Assembly: GCA_023379005.1 (NCBI GenBank)
Contig: JAMCTG010000004.1
Span: forward strand, 1 to 64,000
From: Candidatus Babelota bacterium
Lineage (GTDB): Bacteria > Babelota > Babeliae > Babelales > Babelaceae
DNA: 64,000 nt
Reading direction: 5' to 3'
Shown here: positions 42,601-51,119 of the stretch, piece after piece
How positions within the stretch are numbered: the first letter of the stretch is position 1
How the letters are laid out: each line of letters opens with the position of its first letter
Translations under genes and position numbers: made by a program
The notes under the pieces: model-generated
Seen by the model: the letters and a program-made list of their open reading frames with translations, nothing else
Told to the model about the DNA's origin: nothing
Database searches by the model: none

Positions 42601-43713
42601 ATGAGCGTATGTGCCGGTTTAGTTGGATTGCCAAATGTTGGTAAATCTACATTATTTAATGCTTTAACAAAATCAAATGTCCCTGCTGCTAATTATCCAT
42701 TTTGTACTATTGATCCTCACACAGCTTGCACATTAGTTCCTGATGATAGAACAGAAAAACTAAAATCAATTTATAATTCAGGCAAAATTATAGGCGCTAC
42801 TGTTCAATTTGTAGATATTGCAGGATTAGTAAAAGGTGCAGCATCAGGAGAAGGACTTGGAAATCAATTTTTAAGTCACATAAGAGATGTTGATTTAATT
42901 ATTCACGTTTTGCGTTGTTTTGAAGATCCATTAATTACTTATTCAAGAGATGAGGTAGATCCATTAATAGATTATGACATTATTGTTACGGAATTAATGC
43001 TTAAAGATCTTGAATCAATTGAAAAAAGAAAAGCTAAAATAGCACAATTGATAAAAGCTGCAAAACAAAAACCTGCAGAGCTCAAAGAATTAGAAATTGA
43101 ATTACAACTTTTAGAAAATTGTAACAAAGCTTTAAATAATTCTGATTATGATTTAGCGAGAAAATTAATTTTAGAAAGTAAGGTTCAAACAATACCTTTA
43201 CTATGCACTAAAAAAGCACTAATTGTTGCTAACGTCTCTGAAGATGAAATTCAGGGTGATAATTATAAAGATAATAAACATTACAAAAAATTGGTTGAAA
43301 AATTTGGCTCAGAAAGAGTTATACCAGTTTGTGCAAAAATTGAAGCAGAACTTGCTCAGTTAAATCCTGATGAAGCTCAAGAATTTGCAAGCATGATGAA
43401 TTTACAACAAAGAGGGCTTGAAATTATTATCTCTAAAACTTACAAAGAATTGGGCCTTATAACATTCTTTACATGCGGACCAAAAGAAATTCATGCATGG
43501 CCAATAAAAGCAGGAATTAATGTTCGCAAAGCAGCAGGTGAAATACATTCAGATCTTGAACGAGGATTTATTTGCGCCGAAGTTTTTAATTGCAAAGATA
43601 TTTTTGAAACTAAAAGCGAAGTGAAATTAAAAACAATTGGAAAAATTAGAACAGAAGGACAAGATTATATTGTCCAAGATGGGGATATATTAAATATAAA
43701 ATTTAATGTATAA
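42601..43713 (+). CDS. ychF: Redox-regulated ATPase YchF
   Basis: 370 residues from the ATG at 42601, after GGAAG. Obg-like nucleotide domain: AGLVGLPNVGKSTLFNALTKS, QFVDIAGLVKGAASGEGLGNQFL; helical hairpin insert; C-terminal TGS domain (GLITFFTCGPKEIHAWPI ... GDILNIKFNV). A ribosome-associated ATPase of stress responses, nearly universal. Confidence 0.97.
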   Translation: MSVCAGLVGLPNVGKSTLFNALTKSNVPAANYPFCTIDPHTACTLVPDDRTEKLKSIYNSGKIIGATVQFVDIAGLVKGAASGEGLGNQFLSHIRDVDLIIHVLRCFEDPLITYSRDEVDPLIDYDIIVTELMLKDLESIEKRKAKIAQLIKAAKQKPAELKELEIELQLLENCNKALNNSDYDLARKLILESKVQTIPLLCTKKALIVANVSEDEIQGDNYKDNKHYKKLVEKFGSERVIPVCAKIEAELAQLNPDEAQEFASMMNLQQRGLEIIISKTYKELGLITFFTCGPKEIHAWPIKAGINVRKAAGEIHSDLERGFICAEVFNCKDIFETKSEVKLKTIGKIRTEGQDYIVQDGDILNIKFNV

Positions 43714-43722
43714 AAACTTGTT

Positions 43723-44082
43723 ATGAAAAAAATTATTTTTATATTCATTTTTACATTTAGCATAATATCATCAATGAAAAAAGAGACTCAAGTAGATAAG
43801 CTTAAAAAAATTAGCGAAGACATGCTTGGAATTCTTAAAAAAGATGATGAAGAAAATGATAAATCAAAAAAATTTAAATATTCTTTAGAGTTTGAGTGCT
43901 TAAAACAAAAATTAATTGGAGAATATGGCAAAAGTTCTGAATTTGAAAAAAGAAAATTTATAAGATTATTTTCGTTTAGTACTGACGGATTAATTTTTAT
44001 GGAACAATTTATGGATCATATTTCAGAAGAATATGCAAAAACAAAAACTGACATGGAATCAGTTTTTAACAAGGTTAAATAA
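43723..44082 (+). CDS. Small secreted protein of unknown function
   Basis: 119 residues. Signal peptide KKIIFIFIFTFSIISS, then a Lys/Glu-rich helical domain (DKLKKISEDMLGILKKDDEE; RKFIRLFSFSTDGLIFMEQF). It starts 9 bases after ychF and is probably read from the same transcript. No family recognised. Confidence 0.65.
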   Translation: MKKIIFIFIFTFSIISSMKKETQVDKLKKISEDMLGILKKDDEENDKSKKFKYSLEFECLKQKLIGEYGKSSEFEKRKFIRLFSFSTDGLIFMEQFMDHISEEYAKTKTDMESVFNKVK

Positions 44083-44108
44083 TGAAAAAAATCAAAATTT
44101 CAAATTTA

Positions 44109-44124
44109 TGATATAATTATATCA
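44109..44124. promoter_or_regulatory. Perfect 16-base palindrome upstream of hspR
   Basis: TGATATAATTATATCA, a perfect inverted repeat that also contains TATAAT, 35 bases before the hspR ATG. It could be an operator covering the promoter. It does not match the HAIR consensus, so if HspR is autoregulated it is not through this site. Confidence 0.45.
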
Positions 44125-44158
44125 ATGAGCTTATTTAAACATTAAAACCGATGTTAAA

Positions 44159-44572
44159 ATGAAAAGAAAAAAAGGACATTATTCAATTTCATCTGTTGCC
44201 AAAATGTTCTCAGTGCACCAACAAACTATCAGATTATACGAAAAAGAAGGCCTTATTAGCCCTAAAAGATCTGCTGGTAACACGAGGCTGTTTTCAGACG
44301 AAGACGTGGATAGGCTTGAAGAGGTAATTTATTTAACACATAAGTTAGGGATTAACCTAGCTGGTGTTGAAATGATTTTAAGGTTGCAAAAACAGATAAA
44401 AAAAATGCAAAAAGAGATGAACCTAATGTTTAAACATGCTCAAAGTGAGCTTACAAAAGAAACTCTTCATGCAAAAGAAATTATAAAAGATAGTGCAACT
44501 AGATTAGCAACTTTAAAACACCCAAAAGAAAAAAAATTAAAAGATGACATCATTGTTATCAAGGAGGATTAA
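44159..44572 (+). CDS. hspR: MerR-family heat-shock repressor HspR
   Basis: 137 residues. The N-terminal winged helix YSISSVAKMFSVHQQTIRLYEKEGLISPKR and the R-x-x-N-T-R-L-F segment (SAGNTRLFSDEDVDRL) are typical of HspR, including the conserved GINLAGVEMIL. The C-terminal half is coiled coil. HspR represses dnaK-type operons by binding HAIR repeats. It ends 1 base before htpX, whose SD lies inside its last codons, so the two form an operon. Confidence 0.9.
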   Translation: MKRKKGHYSISSVAKMFSVHQQTIRLYEKEGLISPKRSAGNTRLFSDEDVDRLEEVIYLTHKLGINLAGVEMILRLQKQIKKMQKEMNLMFKHAQSELTKETLHAKEIIKDSATRLATLKHPKEKKLKDDIIVIKED

Positions 44573-44573
44573 C

Positions 44574-45449
44574 ATGTGGGGAAATAGATTAAAAACAGTA
44601 ATTTTACTTGCAAGCTTAAGCGGCTTATTGCTTTTACTTGGAGCCATTTTTGGTGGACAGCAAGGAATTACAGTTGCATTTGTTATGTCTTTGATGATGA
44701 ATTTTATTGCTTATTTTTTCTCAGACCGCATAGTCTTGAGAATGTATGGTGCAAAGCCCCTTGATGAGGCACAATATGGATGGATTTATGATATGGTCCG
44801 TGAACTTTGCCGACAAGCGAGGATACCTATGCCAAAATTATGGTTGATAGATACTTCTGTAGCAAATGCATTTGCTACTGGCAGATCCCCTTCTCATGCT
44901 TCTGTTGCAGTAACTACTGGGATTTTAGAAATTTTAGATAAAAATGAACTTCGTGGTGTTCTTGCTCATGAAATTTCTCATATTGCCAATCGAGACATTT
45001 TAATAAATACAATTGCTGCAACACTGGCAACGGCTATAGGTTACATTGCGAACATGATTCAACATGCGGCATTTTACAGAACGACATCTTCAGATAACAA
45101 AAAAAATGGTACATTAACAATCATTGGTGCATTGGTAATTAGCATTTTGATGCCAATTGCGGCAACTTTGATTCAACTTGCCATTACACGCTCAAGAGAA
45201 TATTTAGCTGATGAAACTGGTGCTCATGTATGCAAAGATCCTCTTGCACTTGCAGACGCATTGCAAAAATTAAATGATCATGTTCATGTATCCCATTTTA
45301 AAAAAGATGATTCAGCTAAAGCATCAACAGCACATATGTTTATTGTGAATCCATTCACGCCCGGAATGCTTGCTACCTTATTTTCAACCCATCCTCCAAT
45401 GGAAGCTCGCATCATGAGATTAAGAAAAATATATGAGGAGATGTCATGA
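44574..45449 (+). CDS. htpX: Zinc metalloprotease HtpX
   Basis: 291 residues from the ATG after AAGGAGG. Four membrane helices; zinc motif LAHEISHIANRDILINT (HExxH), third ligand Glu in TRSREYLADETGA. Membrane quality-control protease induced by heat or membrane stress. Coupled with hspR upstream and, through an ATGA overlap, with the next gene, which fits heat-shock regulation of the whole operon. Confidence 0.95.
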   Translation: MWGNRLKTVILLASLSGLLLLLGAIFGGQQGITVAFVMSLMMNFIAYFFSDRIVLRMYGAKPLDEAQYGWIYDMVRELCRQARIPMPKLWLIDTSVANAFATGRSPSHASVAVTTGILEILDKNELRGVLAHEISHIANRDILINTIAATLATAIGYIANMIQHAAFYRTTSSDNKKNGTLTIIGALVISILMPIAATLIQLAITRSREYLADETGAHVCKDPLALADALQKLNDHVHVSHFKKDDSAKASTAHMFIVNPFTPGMLATLFSTHPPMEARIMRLRKIYEEMS

Positions 45450-45883
45450 CCGACTCAAGACAATTTGATGATAATCAGTTTGTTATTTCAATTGAATTAT
45501 TAAAAATACTTGCATGGCTTTTAGAAAATAAACAAGAAACAATGAAGTCACTAATTGCCGAATGTTTGAGCGAAACGGCTCATGAACATTTTTCAGAAAA
45601 AGATGCTGAATATTTGCAAGAAACCATAATAGATTTTTTTTCAGTGCTCGAAACATTAATTGTAGAAGTTGGACAAGAAGAAGAAAGTAAAAAAATCTTA
45701 CAACGAAATCTTATCCCTGCGATTGATCATATTGATAGTTCTGCTTGCGATAAGACAACTGTTGAGTTAAGTGTTGCAAAAGCAACATCAGTATGTTCTA
45801 AAGGCGCAAGAAAATCAGCTCAAGATGTAATGTTCAAAGAGCTACTTAAAAGATGGAAACCTCACAAAAAACATTTCAATTAA
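45446..45883 (+). CDS. Unknown cytoplasmic protein in the hspR-htpX operon
   Basis: 145 residues, no signal peptide. Helical (ISIELLKILAWLLENKQETM; YLQETIIDFFSVLETLIVEV), with two Cys, ending KRWKPHKKHFN. ATGA coupling with htpX suggests a role linked to heat shock or the protease. No family recognised. Confidence 0.7.
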   Translation: MTDSRQFDDNQFVISIELLKILAWLLENKQETMKSLIAECLSETAHEHFSEKDAEYLQETIIDFFSVLETLIVEVGQEEESKKILQRNLIPAIDHIDSSACDKTTVELSVAKATSVCSKGARKSAQDVMFKELLKRWKPHKKHFN

Positions 45884-45891
45884 GGAAACAG

Positions 45892-45916
45892 GCCTCGGCT
45901 ATAAACCGAGGCTTTT
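45892..45916 (+). terminator. Terminator after the hspR-htpX operon
   Basis: GCCTCGG (45892-45898) pairs with CCGAGGC (45906-45912), followed by TTTT. Ends the three-gene operon. Confidence 0.88.
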
Positions 45917-45928
45917 GGGTATATTTTT

Positions 45929-46180
45929 ATGAAAACACAAATTTTAATTTTATTATCAATAATAAGTCTAAATTCATTAATTGCTTCAGAAAACTTGCGG
46001 GCTGATATTCATGCTCAAAACATTTTAAGATTGGCTGTGATTTACAATTTGGTTGAAAACACACCAAATATTCCAAATTATCAAACAACAAAACATACAA
46101 GAGTGAAAGAAAAAAAACTTTCTAGAAATCTTTTATTAAAGCAAAATAATTTTAAAGATAAATCATTTAAAAAATTTTAA
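45929..46180 (+). CDS. Small secreted basic protein
   Basis: 83 residues. Signal peptide TQILILLSIISLNSLIA; mature part ENLRADIHAQNILRLAVIYN followed by a Lys-rich tail (KHTRVKEKKLSRNLLLKQNN) ending FKDKSFKKF. It begins just after the operon terminator. No family recognised. Confidence 0.55.
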   Translation: MKTQILILLSIISLNSLIASENLRADIHAQNILRLAVIYNLVENTPNIPNYQTTKHTRVKEKKLSRNLLLKQNNFKDKSFKKF

Positions 46181-46196
46181 TTTTTATTAGACCATC

Positions 46197-46613
46197 CTAT
46201 TTAAGAAAAAAATAATAGTCTAATGAAAACATTCCACTGCCAGTTATTATTAAACCAATAAAGACAATTAGATGAGATAATGGAAAGGAAATATATCCAT
46301 AACCATCACCCTTTTTAATATGATGAATCACAGCAACAAACATAACAAAACTCATGAAAGCTGCTGCTATTCTCGTTCCAAGTCCAAGTGTCAGGCTAAT
46401 GCCACCTAATAATTCACTGAGCATTGCACTAACGCCCCAAAATATCGGTGCAAAATTTATTCCCAAATTAGTCATTTGTTTTCCAGTCCATTTCCATTCT
46501 GGAACACCATTGATTAATTTTAAATATCCATGACCAATAAATAATAGGCCAGTACCTATACGAATAACGGCAAGTCCAATATCATTTAATTCATATGAAA
46601 TAAGAAATTGCAT
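46197..46613 (-). CDS. DoxX-family membrane protein
   Basis: 138 residues from the ATG at 46613 (AAAAAGGAG 5 bases upstream). Four membrane helices with AVIRIGTGLLFIGHGYLKL and the LSELLGGISLTLGLGTRIAAAF segment typical of DoxX. Often linked to membrane thiol stress; exact role unknown. It starts 23 bases after the stop-proximal gap from maf upstream. Confidence 0.85.
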   Translation of the reverse strand: MQFLISYELNDIGLAVIRIGTGLLFIGHGYLKLINGVPEWKWTGKQMTNLGINFAPIFWGVSAMLSELLGGISLTLGLGTRIAAAFMSFVMFVAVIHHIKKGDGYGYISFPLSHLIVFIGLIITGSGMFSLDYYFFLK

Positions 46614-46636
46614 CAATTCTCCTTTTTAAAAAAATA

Positions 46637-47251
46637 TTATTTAAAAAATTCTAATTTTTCTAAAGCTTTACGCACTTCAAAAATCGGCAATCCTAAAATT
46701 GCTGAATAAGACCCATTTATTGTTTTAACAAACTGCATACCAAAATCTTCTAAACAAATTGCGCCTGCGCAATTAAGGCCAGGAGTATTTTCAAAATAAT
46801 CTTTTAAATATTGCTCATCTAACTCAATTTCGGCTTGACCAGACACGACTTCTAAATATCTATCTAAAGTTTGCCATTTATTATTTTTGGCTATCTTTTT
46901 TTCTAAACAAAAAGCTGTGAATGTAATTGATTTGCCATAAACAGAATTAATTTTTTTGATAGCATCTTCAAGATTTTCTGGTTTACCTAACACAACGTTA
47001 TTTTTATTTTTAGTCAGTGTATCTGCACATAGAACAAAAATAATATCGCCCTCTTTTGTAACTGGTGGCAATACTGCCATTTCCATTTTTGAAATCGCAA
47101 TGTGTTTGACTATCTCTTCTATCGAATGAGATGAATCATATTTTTCTTCAGACAGTGTTTTAATAACTTCAAAAGGAATTTTCGATAGATTTAAAATTCT
47201 TTGACGTGATTGAGAACTGGAAGCTAAATATAATTTATTTTTTAAGTTCAT
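46637..47251 (-). CDS. maf: Maf nucleotide pyrophosphatase
   Basis: 204 residues. LYLASSSQSRQRILNLSKIPFEV is the Maf signature, followed by FVLCADTLTKNKNNVVLGKP and the GSYSAILGLPI end. Maf enzymes hydrolyse non-canonical nucleoside triphosphates, cleaning the nucleotide pool. One position differs: the usual SDTVV motif reads ADTLT. Confidence 0.9.
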   Translation of the reverse strand: MNLKNKLYLASSSQSRQRILNLSKIPFEVIKTLSEEKYDSSHSIEEIVKHIAISKMEMAVLPPVTKEGDIIFVLCADTLTKNKNNVVLGKPENLEDAIKKINSVYGKSITFTAFCLEKKIAKNNKWQTLDRYLEVVSGQAEIELDEQYLKDYFENTPGLNCAGAICLEDFGMQFVKTINGSYSAILGLPIFEVRKALEKLEFFK

Positions 47252-47298
47252 AATGTTGAATGTAAAAATGATGTTATTTTTATCAATTTTATTATTTT

Positions 47299-47332
47299 AT
47301 AAAAAAAGCAGCAACAGATATAGTTGCTGCTT
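47299..47332 (-). terminator. Terminator after the 102-residue secreted protein gene
   Basis: On the minus strand AAGCAGCAAC / GTTGCTGCTT, 10-bp stem with a 7-base loop, then a run of T. Confidence 0.9.
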
Positions 47333-47356
47333 AAAATTGTTCTTTGATTTATGTAA

Positions 47357-47665
47357 TTATATCTTATCTTCGAAAGATTTAACTATATTAATAATAGCCG
47401 GATTCCCTAGTCGATTTGCATAATTCAAAACTATCAAATATAAATCTTTACGTTGAGTAGGATCAGTTAATTTTTCAAAAAAACCATCTAATGTCATTTT
47501 TGTATTTTCAACTAAACCTCTAACCATTTGCTCTTTTAAAACCTGAGGAACTCTTCTCGCTTGAATATGAGCTTCAAGAGAACTTCCTAAAAAAGGCTGT
47601 TGCATTGTTACAATATTACCTACTGATAATACCAGTAAAGATAATAATAATTTGATATTCTTCAT
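47357..47665 (-). CDS. Small secreted helical protein
   Basis: 102 residues. Signal peptide IKLLLSLLVLSVGNIVTM, then QAR-RVPQVLKEQMVRGLVEN and a helical end. Monocistronic, with its own terminator. No family recognised. Confidence 0.65.
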   Translation of the reverse strand: MKNIKLLLSLLVLSVGNIVTMQQPFLGSSLEAHIQARRVPQVLKEQMVRGLVENTKMTLDGFFEKLTDPTQRKDLYLIVLNYANRLGNPAIINIVKSFEDKI

Positions 47666-48036
47666 AAAATTCCTTTCAATTTAATTATATTTTCATAAGA
47701 TAAGCGTAGCAAAATAATGTACTTTAAAGCAATAAAATATGTATCAAATCAATACAACTTATCACTTATCAGGTTTAAAGTAAAAAAAATGTTTAATACC
47801 ATACGTTGGTCAAGATCATTTGTAAAACCAATATAAGTTTTTGATGGATAGTTTATGGACCGAATAAGATAGACGTAATACATAGATAAGATATTTGAAA
47901 TAATATTTATTATTTGCCCTACTTCGCCAAGGCTACGAAGGGCATACTACGCATTTTTATTATTTAAATTTATTTTTTTTATCTCAGTCCATTCCGTTAA
48001 AGAAAATGGCCTGCCATACGAAGCTTCAGCGTAGTA
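47666..48036. repeat. Gene-free stretch with palindromic repeats before tRNA-Gln
   Basis: AT-rich to about 47910. At 47916-47956 lies a GC-rich palindromic unit with GCCC...CTTCG...CGAAG...GGGC and then TACTACGC. At 48012-48040 a hairpin GCCATAC ... GTATGGC, whose right arm runs into the tRNA 3' end, contains CGAAGCTTCAGCGTAGT; 16 of these 17 bases recur at 48176-48192. No gene is seen. Confidence 0.55.
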
Positions 48037-48111
48037 TGGCTGGGGCGGAAGGATTCGAACCTCCGAATGCCAGTACCAAAAACTGGTGCCTTACCACTTG
48101 GCTACGCCCCA
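48037..48111 (-). tRNA. tRNA-Gln (anticodon TTG)
   Basis: 75 bases including an encoded CCA. Acceptor arm TGGGGCG/CGCCCCA, D-arm with AGCCAAGTGGTAAGGC, anticodon stem CCAGT/ACTGG around TTTTGGT, T-arm GGAGG-TTCGAAT-CCTTC, discriminator G. The U1-A72 pair and G73 are tRNA-Gln identity elements in bacteria. Confidence 0.97.
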
Positions 48112-48249
48112 ACAGATGTTATATTTTGTAGGTTATCAAAGGAGTTACACCTGCCGCGTTCGACATCCTGTCCGTCGAAGCTTTAGCGTAGTCGGAAGCC
48201 TTGCCATGCCCGCCATAAACTTGTTCCATGGCTGGACGACGGAATTGGC
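48112..48249. repeat. Second copy of palindromic repeat units upstream of tRNA-Gln
   Basis: Contains CGAAGCTTTAGCGTAGT (48176-48192; 16 of 17 bases as at 48019-48035) and CTTGTTCCATGGCTGG (48220-48235; 15 of 16 as at 30757-30772 on the other strand). GC-rich relative to surroundings, no coding content. It also spans the end of spoVG. Confidence 0.55.
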
Positions 48250-48519
48250 TTAATCCCTTTCTAAATCCTTAACATTATTATACTCTTTTATTATTGATTC
48301 TTCAATCAATTTTCGAGTATCAGAATTCAATGGATGTACTATATCTCTAAAAGTACCATCTTTTCTACGACGAGAAGGCATAGAAACGAATAATCCCTTT
48401 TGACCTTCTATTATTTTCAAATCCCTGACAATAAAACAATTTTCAAATACTATTGTAGCATAAGCTTTTAATTTGTCATTTTTTTCTGTCGGGAAAACTT
48501 TTACTTCAGTGATTTTCAT
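48250..48519 (-). CDS. spoVG: SpoVG family RNA/DNA-binding regulator
   Basis: 89 residues. KITEVKVFPTEKNDKLKAYATIVF and GLFVSMPSRRRKDGTFRDIVHPLNS are hallmarks; the SMPSRR loop binds nucleic acid. Found widely outside spore formers as a global post-transcriptional regulator. Ribosome site AAGGA before the ATG. Confidence 0.95.
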   Translation of the reverse strand: MKITEVKVFPTEKNDKLKAYATIVFENCFIVRDLKIIEGQKGLFVSMPSRRRKDGTFRDIVHPLNSDTRKLIEESIIKEYNNVKDLERD

Positions 48520-48673
48520 CGTAGCGATCCTTGTAAAGAAAGCATGTAACTTCTCAGTTTTTAAAAAAAATATTAATCGGGCTTAGTCTAAAAAGTTTAA
48601 AGATGGAAGTCAACATCAATTTCTTCAAAGAAACAAAAATACATTTACAGAGAATATTTTAAAATTAACAGAG

Positions 48674-49555
48674 TTAAATTTTTTCGGCCGCTCTCAATTT
48701 TGCAGAACGGGAAGAAGGATTTTTTTTAATTTCTTCTTCAGTCGCGGTAACAACTTTTTGAGTTAAATTTTTAAGCTCTTGCTCATGTTCTTTAAAAAAT
48801 TGTTTTACAATTCTATCTTCTAAAGAATGAAACGATATGCAAACAATTCTGCCTTCTGGATTTAAAAGTTGTATGCTATGATGAAGCAATGCTTTTATTT
48901 GTTCCAATTCCTTATTTACAGCAATTCTTAAAGCTTGAAAAACTTTAGTAGCAGGATGAATTTTTTTATTTATTTGAGGCACAGTTTTTTTTACCAATTC
49001 TGCTAATTGCAGAGTGTCATCAAATCTTTTTTTCTTTCTTTCAAGGCATATTGCTTTAGCTATTCTACGAGCAAATGGCTCTTCGCCATAATCTTTAAAT
49101 ATTTTAATTAATTCCGCTTCACTCGCTTTATTTATAATATCTTGAGCTGTAACTTTTTGATGTCCGGGTGACATTCTCATGTCAAGTGGTGTTGATCTTG
49201 AAAAAGAAAATCCTGGTCTTTTAGTGATTTGATATTGTGAAGTTCCAAAATCTGCCAAAATTCCATCAACTTTAGAAATACCTTCTTTTTTTAAAAGATA
49301 AACAATTTGAGCAAAATTTCCCCAAATTAATTTAATTCGATCACCAAATTCTTCTTGCAATTCCGGTCCATTTTTTTCAATCGCAACATTATCCCAATCA
49401 ATTGCTATAACCTTGCATTTTGGCTCAGATTGTGAAATTGCACGAGTATGGCCACCTCCACCAAATGTTACATCAACATAAATTTTATTTGGCTGAGGAT
49501 TCAAATACTCAAGTACTTCATTTACAAGAACGGACTTATGATATATTTCATTCAT
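48674..49555 (-). CDS. rsmH: 16S rRNA (cytosine-1402-N4) methyltransferase
   Basis: 293 residues. HKSVLVNEVLEYLNPQPNKIYVDVTFGGGGHTRAI is the diagnostic start; later VDGILADFGTSQYQ and ICISFHSLEDRIVKQFF, ending SSRSAKLRAAEKI. It fine-tunes the ribosomal P site. ATGA overlap with murF. Usually rsmH lies at the head of the dcw cluster; here murF precedes it and ftsL, ftsI and murE are missing. Confidence 0.96.
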   Translation of the reverse strand: MNEIYHKSVLVNEVLEYLNPQPNKIYVDVTFGGGGHTRAISQSEPKCKVIAIDWDNVAIEKNGPELQEEFGDRIKLIWGNFAQIVYLLKKEGISKVDGILADFGTSQYQITKRPGFSFSRSTPLDMRMSPGHQKVTAQDIINKASEAELIKIFKDYGEEPFARRIAKAICLERKKKRFDDTLQLAELVKKTVPQINKKIHPATKVFQALRIAVNKELEQIKALLHHSIQLLNPEGRIVCISFHSLEDRIVKQFFKEHEQELKNLTQKVVTATEEEIKKNPSSRSAKLRAAEKI

Positions 49556-50937
49556 TGACTTATATTTTCAACAATCTTATTTAATTGTATTGAACGAGAA
49601 CCTTTTACTAACACAAGAACTTCCGGCTCAATTTTTTGCTTTAATAATTCTAAAGCCTGAGACCAATTACCGACATATTCTGCCTTTATGTTTTCAGGTA
49701 AAGTTTTACTAGACAATTTTACCATTTCTCCAACAAAAATAACATGGCTAATTGTAGGCGCTTTTTTTAATAATCTACCAAGTTGTCTATGCCAAAAAGC
49801 ACTGTTATGTCCCAATTCTAACATATCTCCTAAAATTGCGATCTTTTTCCCTTTTGATTCAAGTTTATCAAAAGCAAAGATTGCAGCTTTCATACTTTCA
49901 GGACTAGCATTATAAGAATCGTCAATTATATAACCTTTTTGATCTTTTAAAGATTTTTTATTAAATCTTCCATCAATTGTAATTGGCATTTCAATTGCTT
50001 TTAAAATTGTTGGTGTGTCGACAGACAAAATATGACCAACACTTATTGCTGCCAATGATTGATAAACCCTTCCTGTATGATTCGTCTTTAAATTCACATT
50101 ATATTTTTTATTATATAATTTAAGATCAAAATCTATACTTTCATGATTTATTTTTATTTTGCGTGCTTGAATTTGATTAATAGTTTTTGATCCAAATTTA
50201 ATAGTAGGATGCCTATAAGAAATTGATGCTATTACTGGTTGATCACCATTTATGATACCGATATTATCATCTTTAAAATATTTAAATATGTCTTTTTTTT
50301 CATTAGCAATATCATCTACATTGCCTAAACCTGACATATGACTATGCCCAACATATGTTATTATGCCAATCGTAGGTTTTACAATATCTGTCATTTTGGC
50401 CATTTCGCCACGCTTACTTATACCCATTTCAAAAATTGCAACTTCATGAAAATTACGCAATTTTAAAATGTTAAGTGAAATTCCAATTGCAGTGTTTTGG
50501 TTGCCATAAGATGACAAATATTTTTTATTTGCTTGAGTAAAAATATTACAGATCAATTCTTTTGTAGAAGTTTTTCCTATAGAGCCTGTAATTCCAATTA
50601 TTGGCAGATTAAACTTTTTTCTCCAATTTTTAGCCAATTGAATAAGAGAGTTCTGTGGATCGTCAACTATTGCTATAAAAAGCTTTGATTTAATTGAGCT
50701 ATCTATTTTATCTAAAATTTGTGATTTATCTTTTGAGATGATAAAACCTGTGGCCCCTTTTTTCAAAACTTCATTAATATAATCGTGTCCATCTACATTG
50801 TTGCCTTTGATGGCTACAAAAATTTGGCCAGGAACAATAGTTCTTGAATCGATCGAGTAATCTTGATTTTCATTTAAATCTATCCCTTCAAAAATTACAT
50901 GCTCCAAGGATGATTTAAAAAAATCTTTTAATTGCAT
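49552..50937 (-). CDS. murF: UDP-N-acetylmuramoyl-tripeptide--D-alanyl-D-alanine ligase
   Basis: 461 residues. Mur ligase layout: N-terminal domain with DSRTIVPGQIFVAIKGNNVDGHDYI, ATP loop IIGITGSIGKTSTKELICNI, NQNTAIGISLNIL, and the C-terminal IIDDSYNASPESMKAAI and LGDMLELG. The last cytoplasmic step in building the muropeptide, so peptidoglycan synthesis is retained. First gene of murF-rsmH. Confidence 0.96.
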   Translation of the reverse strand: MQLKDFFKSSLEHVIFEGIDLNENQDYSIDSRTIVPGQIFVAIKGNNVDGHDYINEVLKKGATGFIISKDKSQILDKIDSSIKSKLFIAIVDDPQNSLIQLAKNWRKKFNLPIIGITGSIGKTSTKELICNIFTQANKKYLSSYGNQNTAIGISLNILKLRNFHEVAIFEMGISKRGEMAKMTDIVKPTIGIITYVGHSHMSGLGNVDDIANEKKDIFKYFKDDNIGIINGDQPVIASISYRHPTIKFGSKTINQIQARKIKINHESIDFDLKLYNKKYNVNLKTNHTGRVYQSLAAISVGHILSVDTPTILKAIEMPITIDGRFNKKSLKDQKGYIIDDSYNASPESMKAAIFAFDKLESKGKKIAILGDMLELGHNSAFWHRQLGRLLKKAPTISHVIFVGEMVKLSSKTLPENIKAEYVGNWSQALELLKQKIEPEVLVLVKGSRSIQLNKIVENISQ

Positions 50938-51119
50938 AATGCAAACTTTCTAAAAAAATAAACACATTTAATTGACAATATATTTTCAAAAAAATGTCTT
51001 TATTTTAGATATATGTCAAGAAATTATTAAAAGTTTGTTATTCTTGACTATTTATAAAAGGCTTTATAACCTTGCGAAAAGAAATTTTTCCAGGTTAATT
51101 TTTAAGGGGAATTTAGTTT

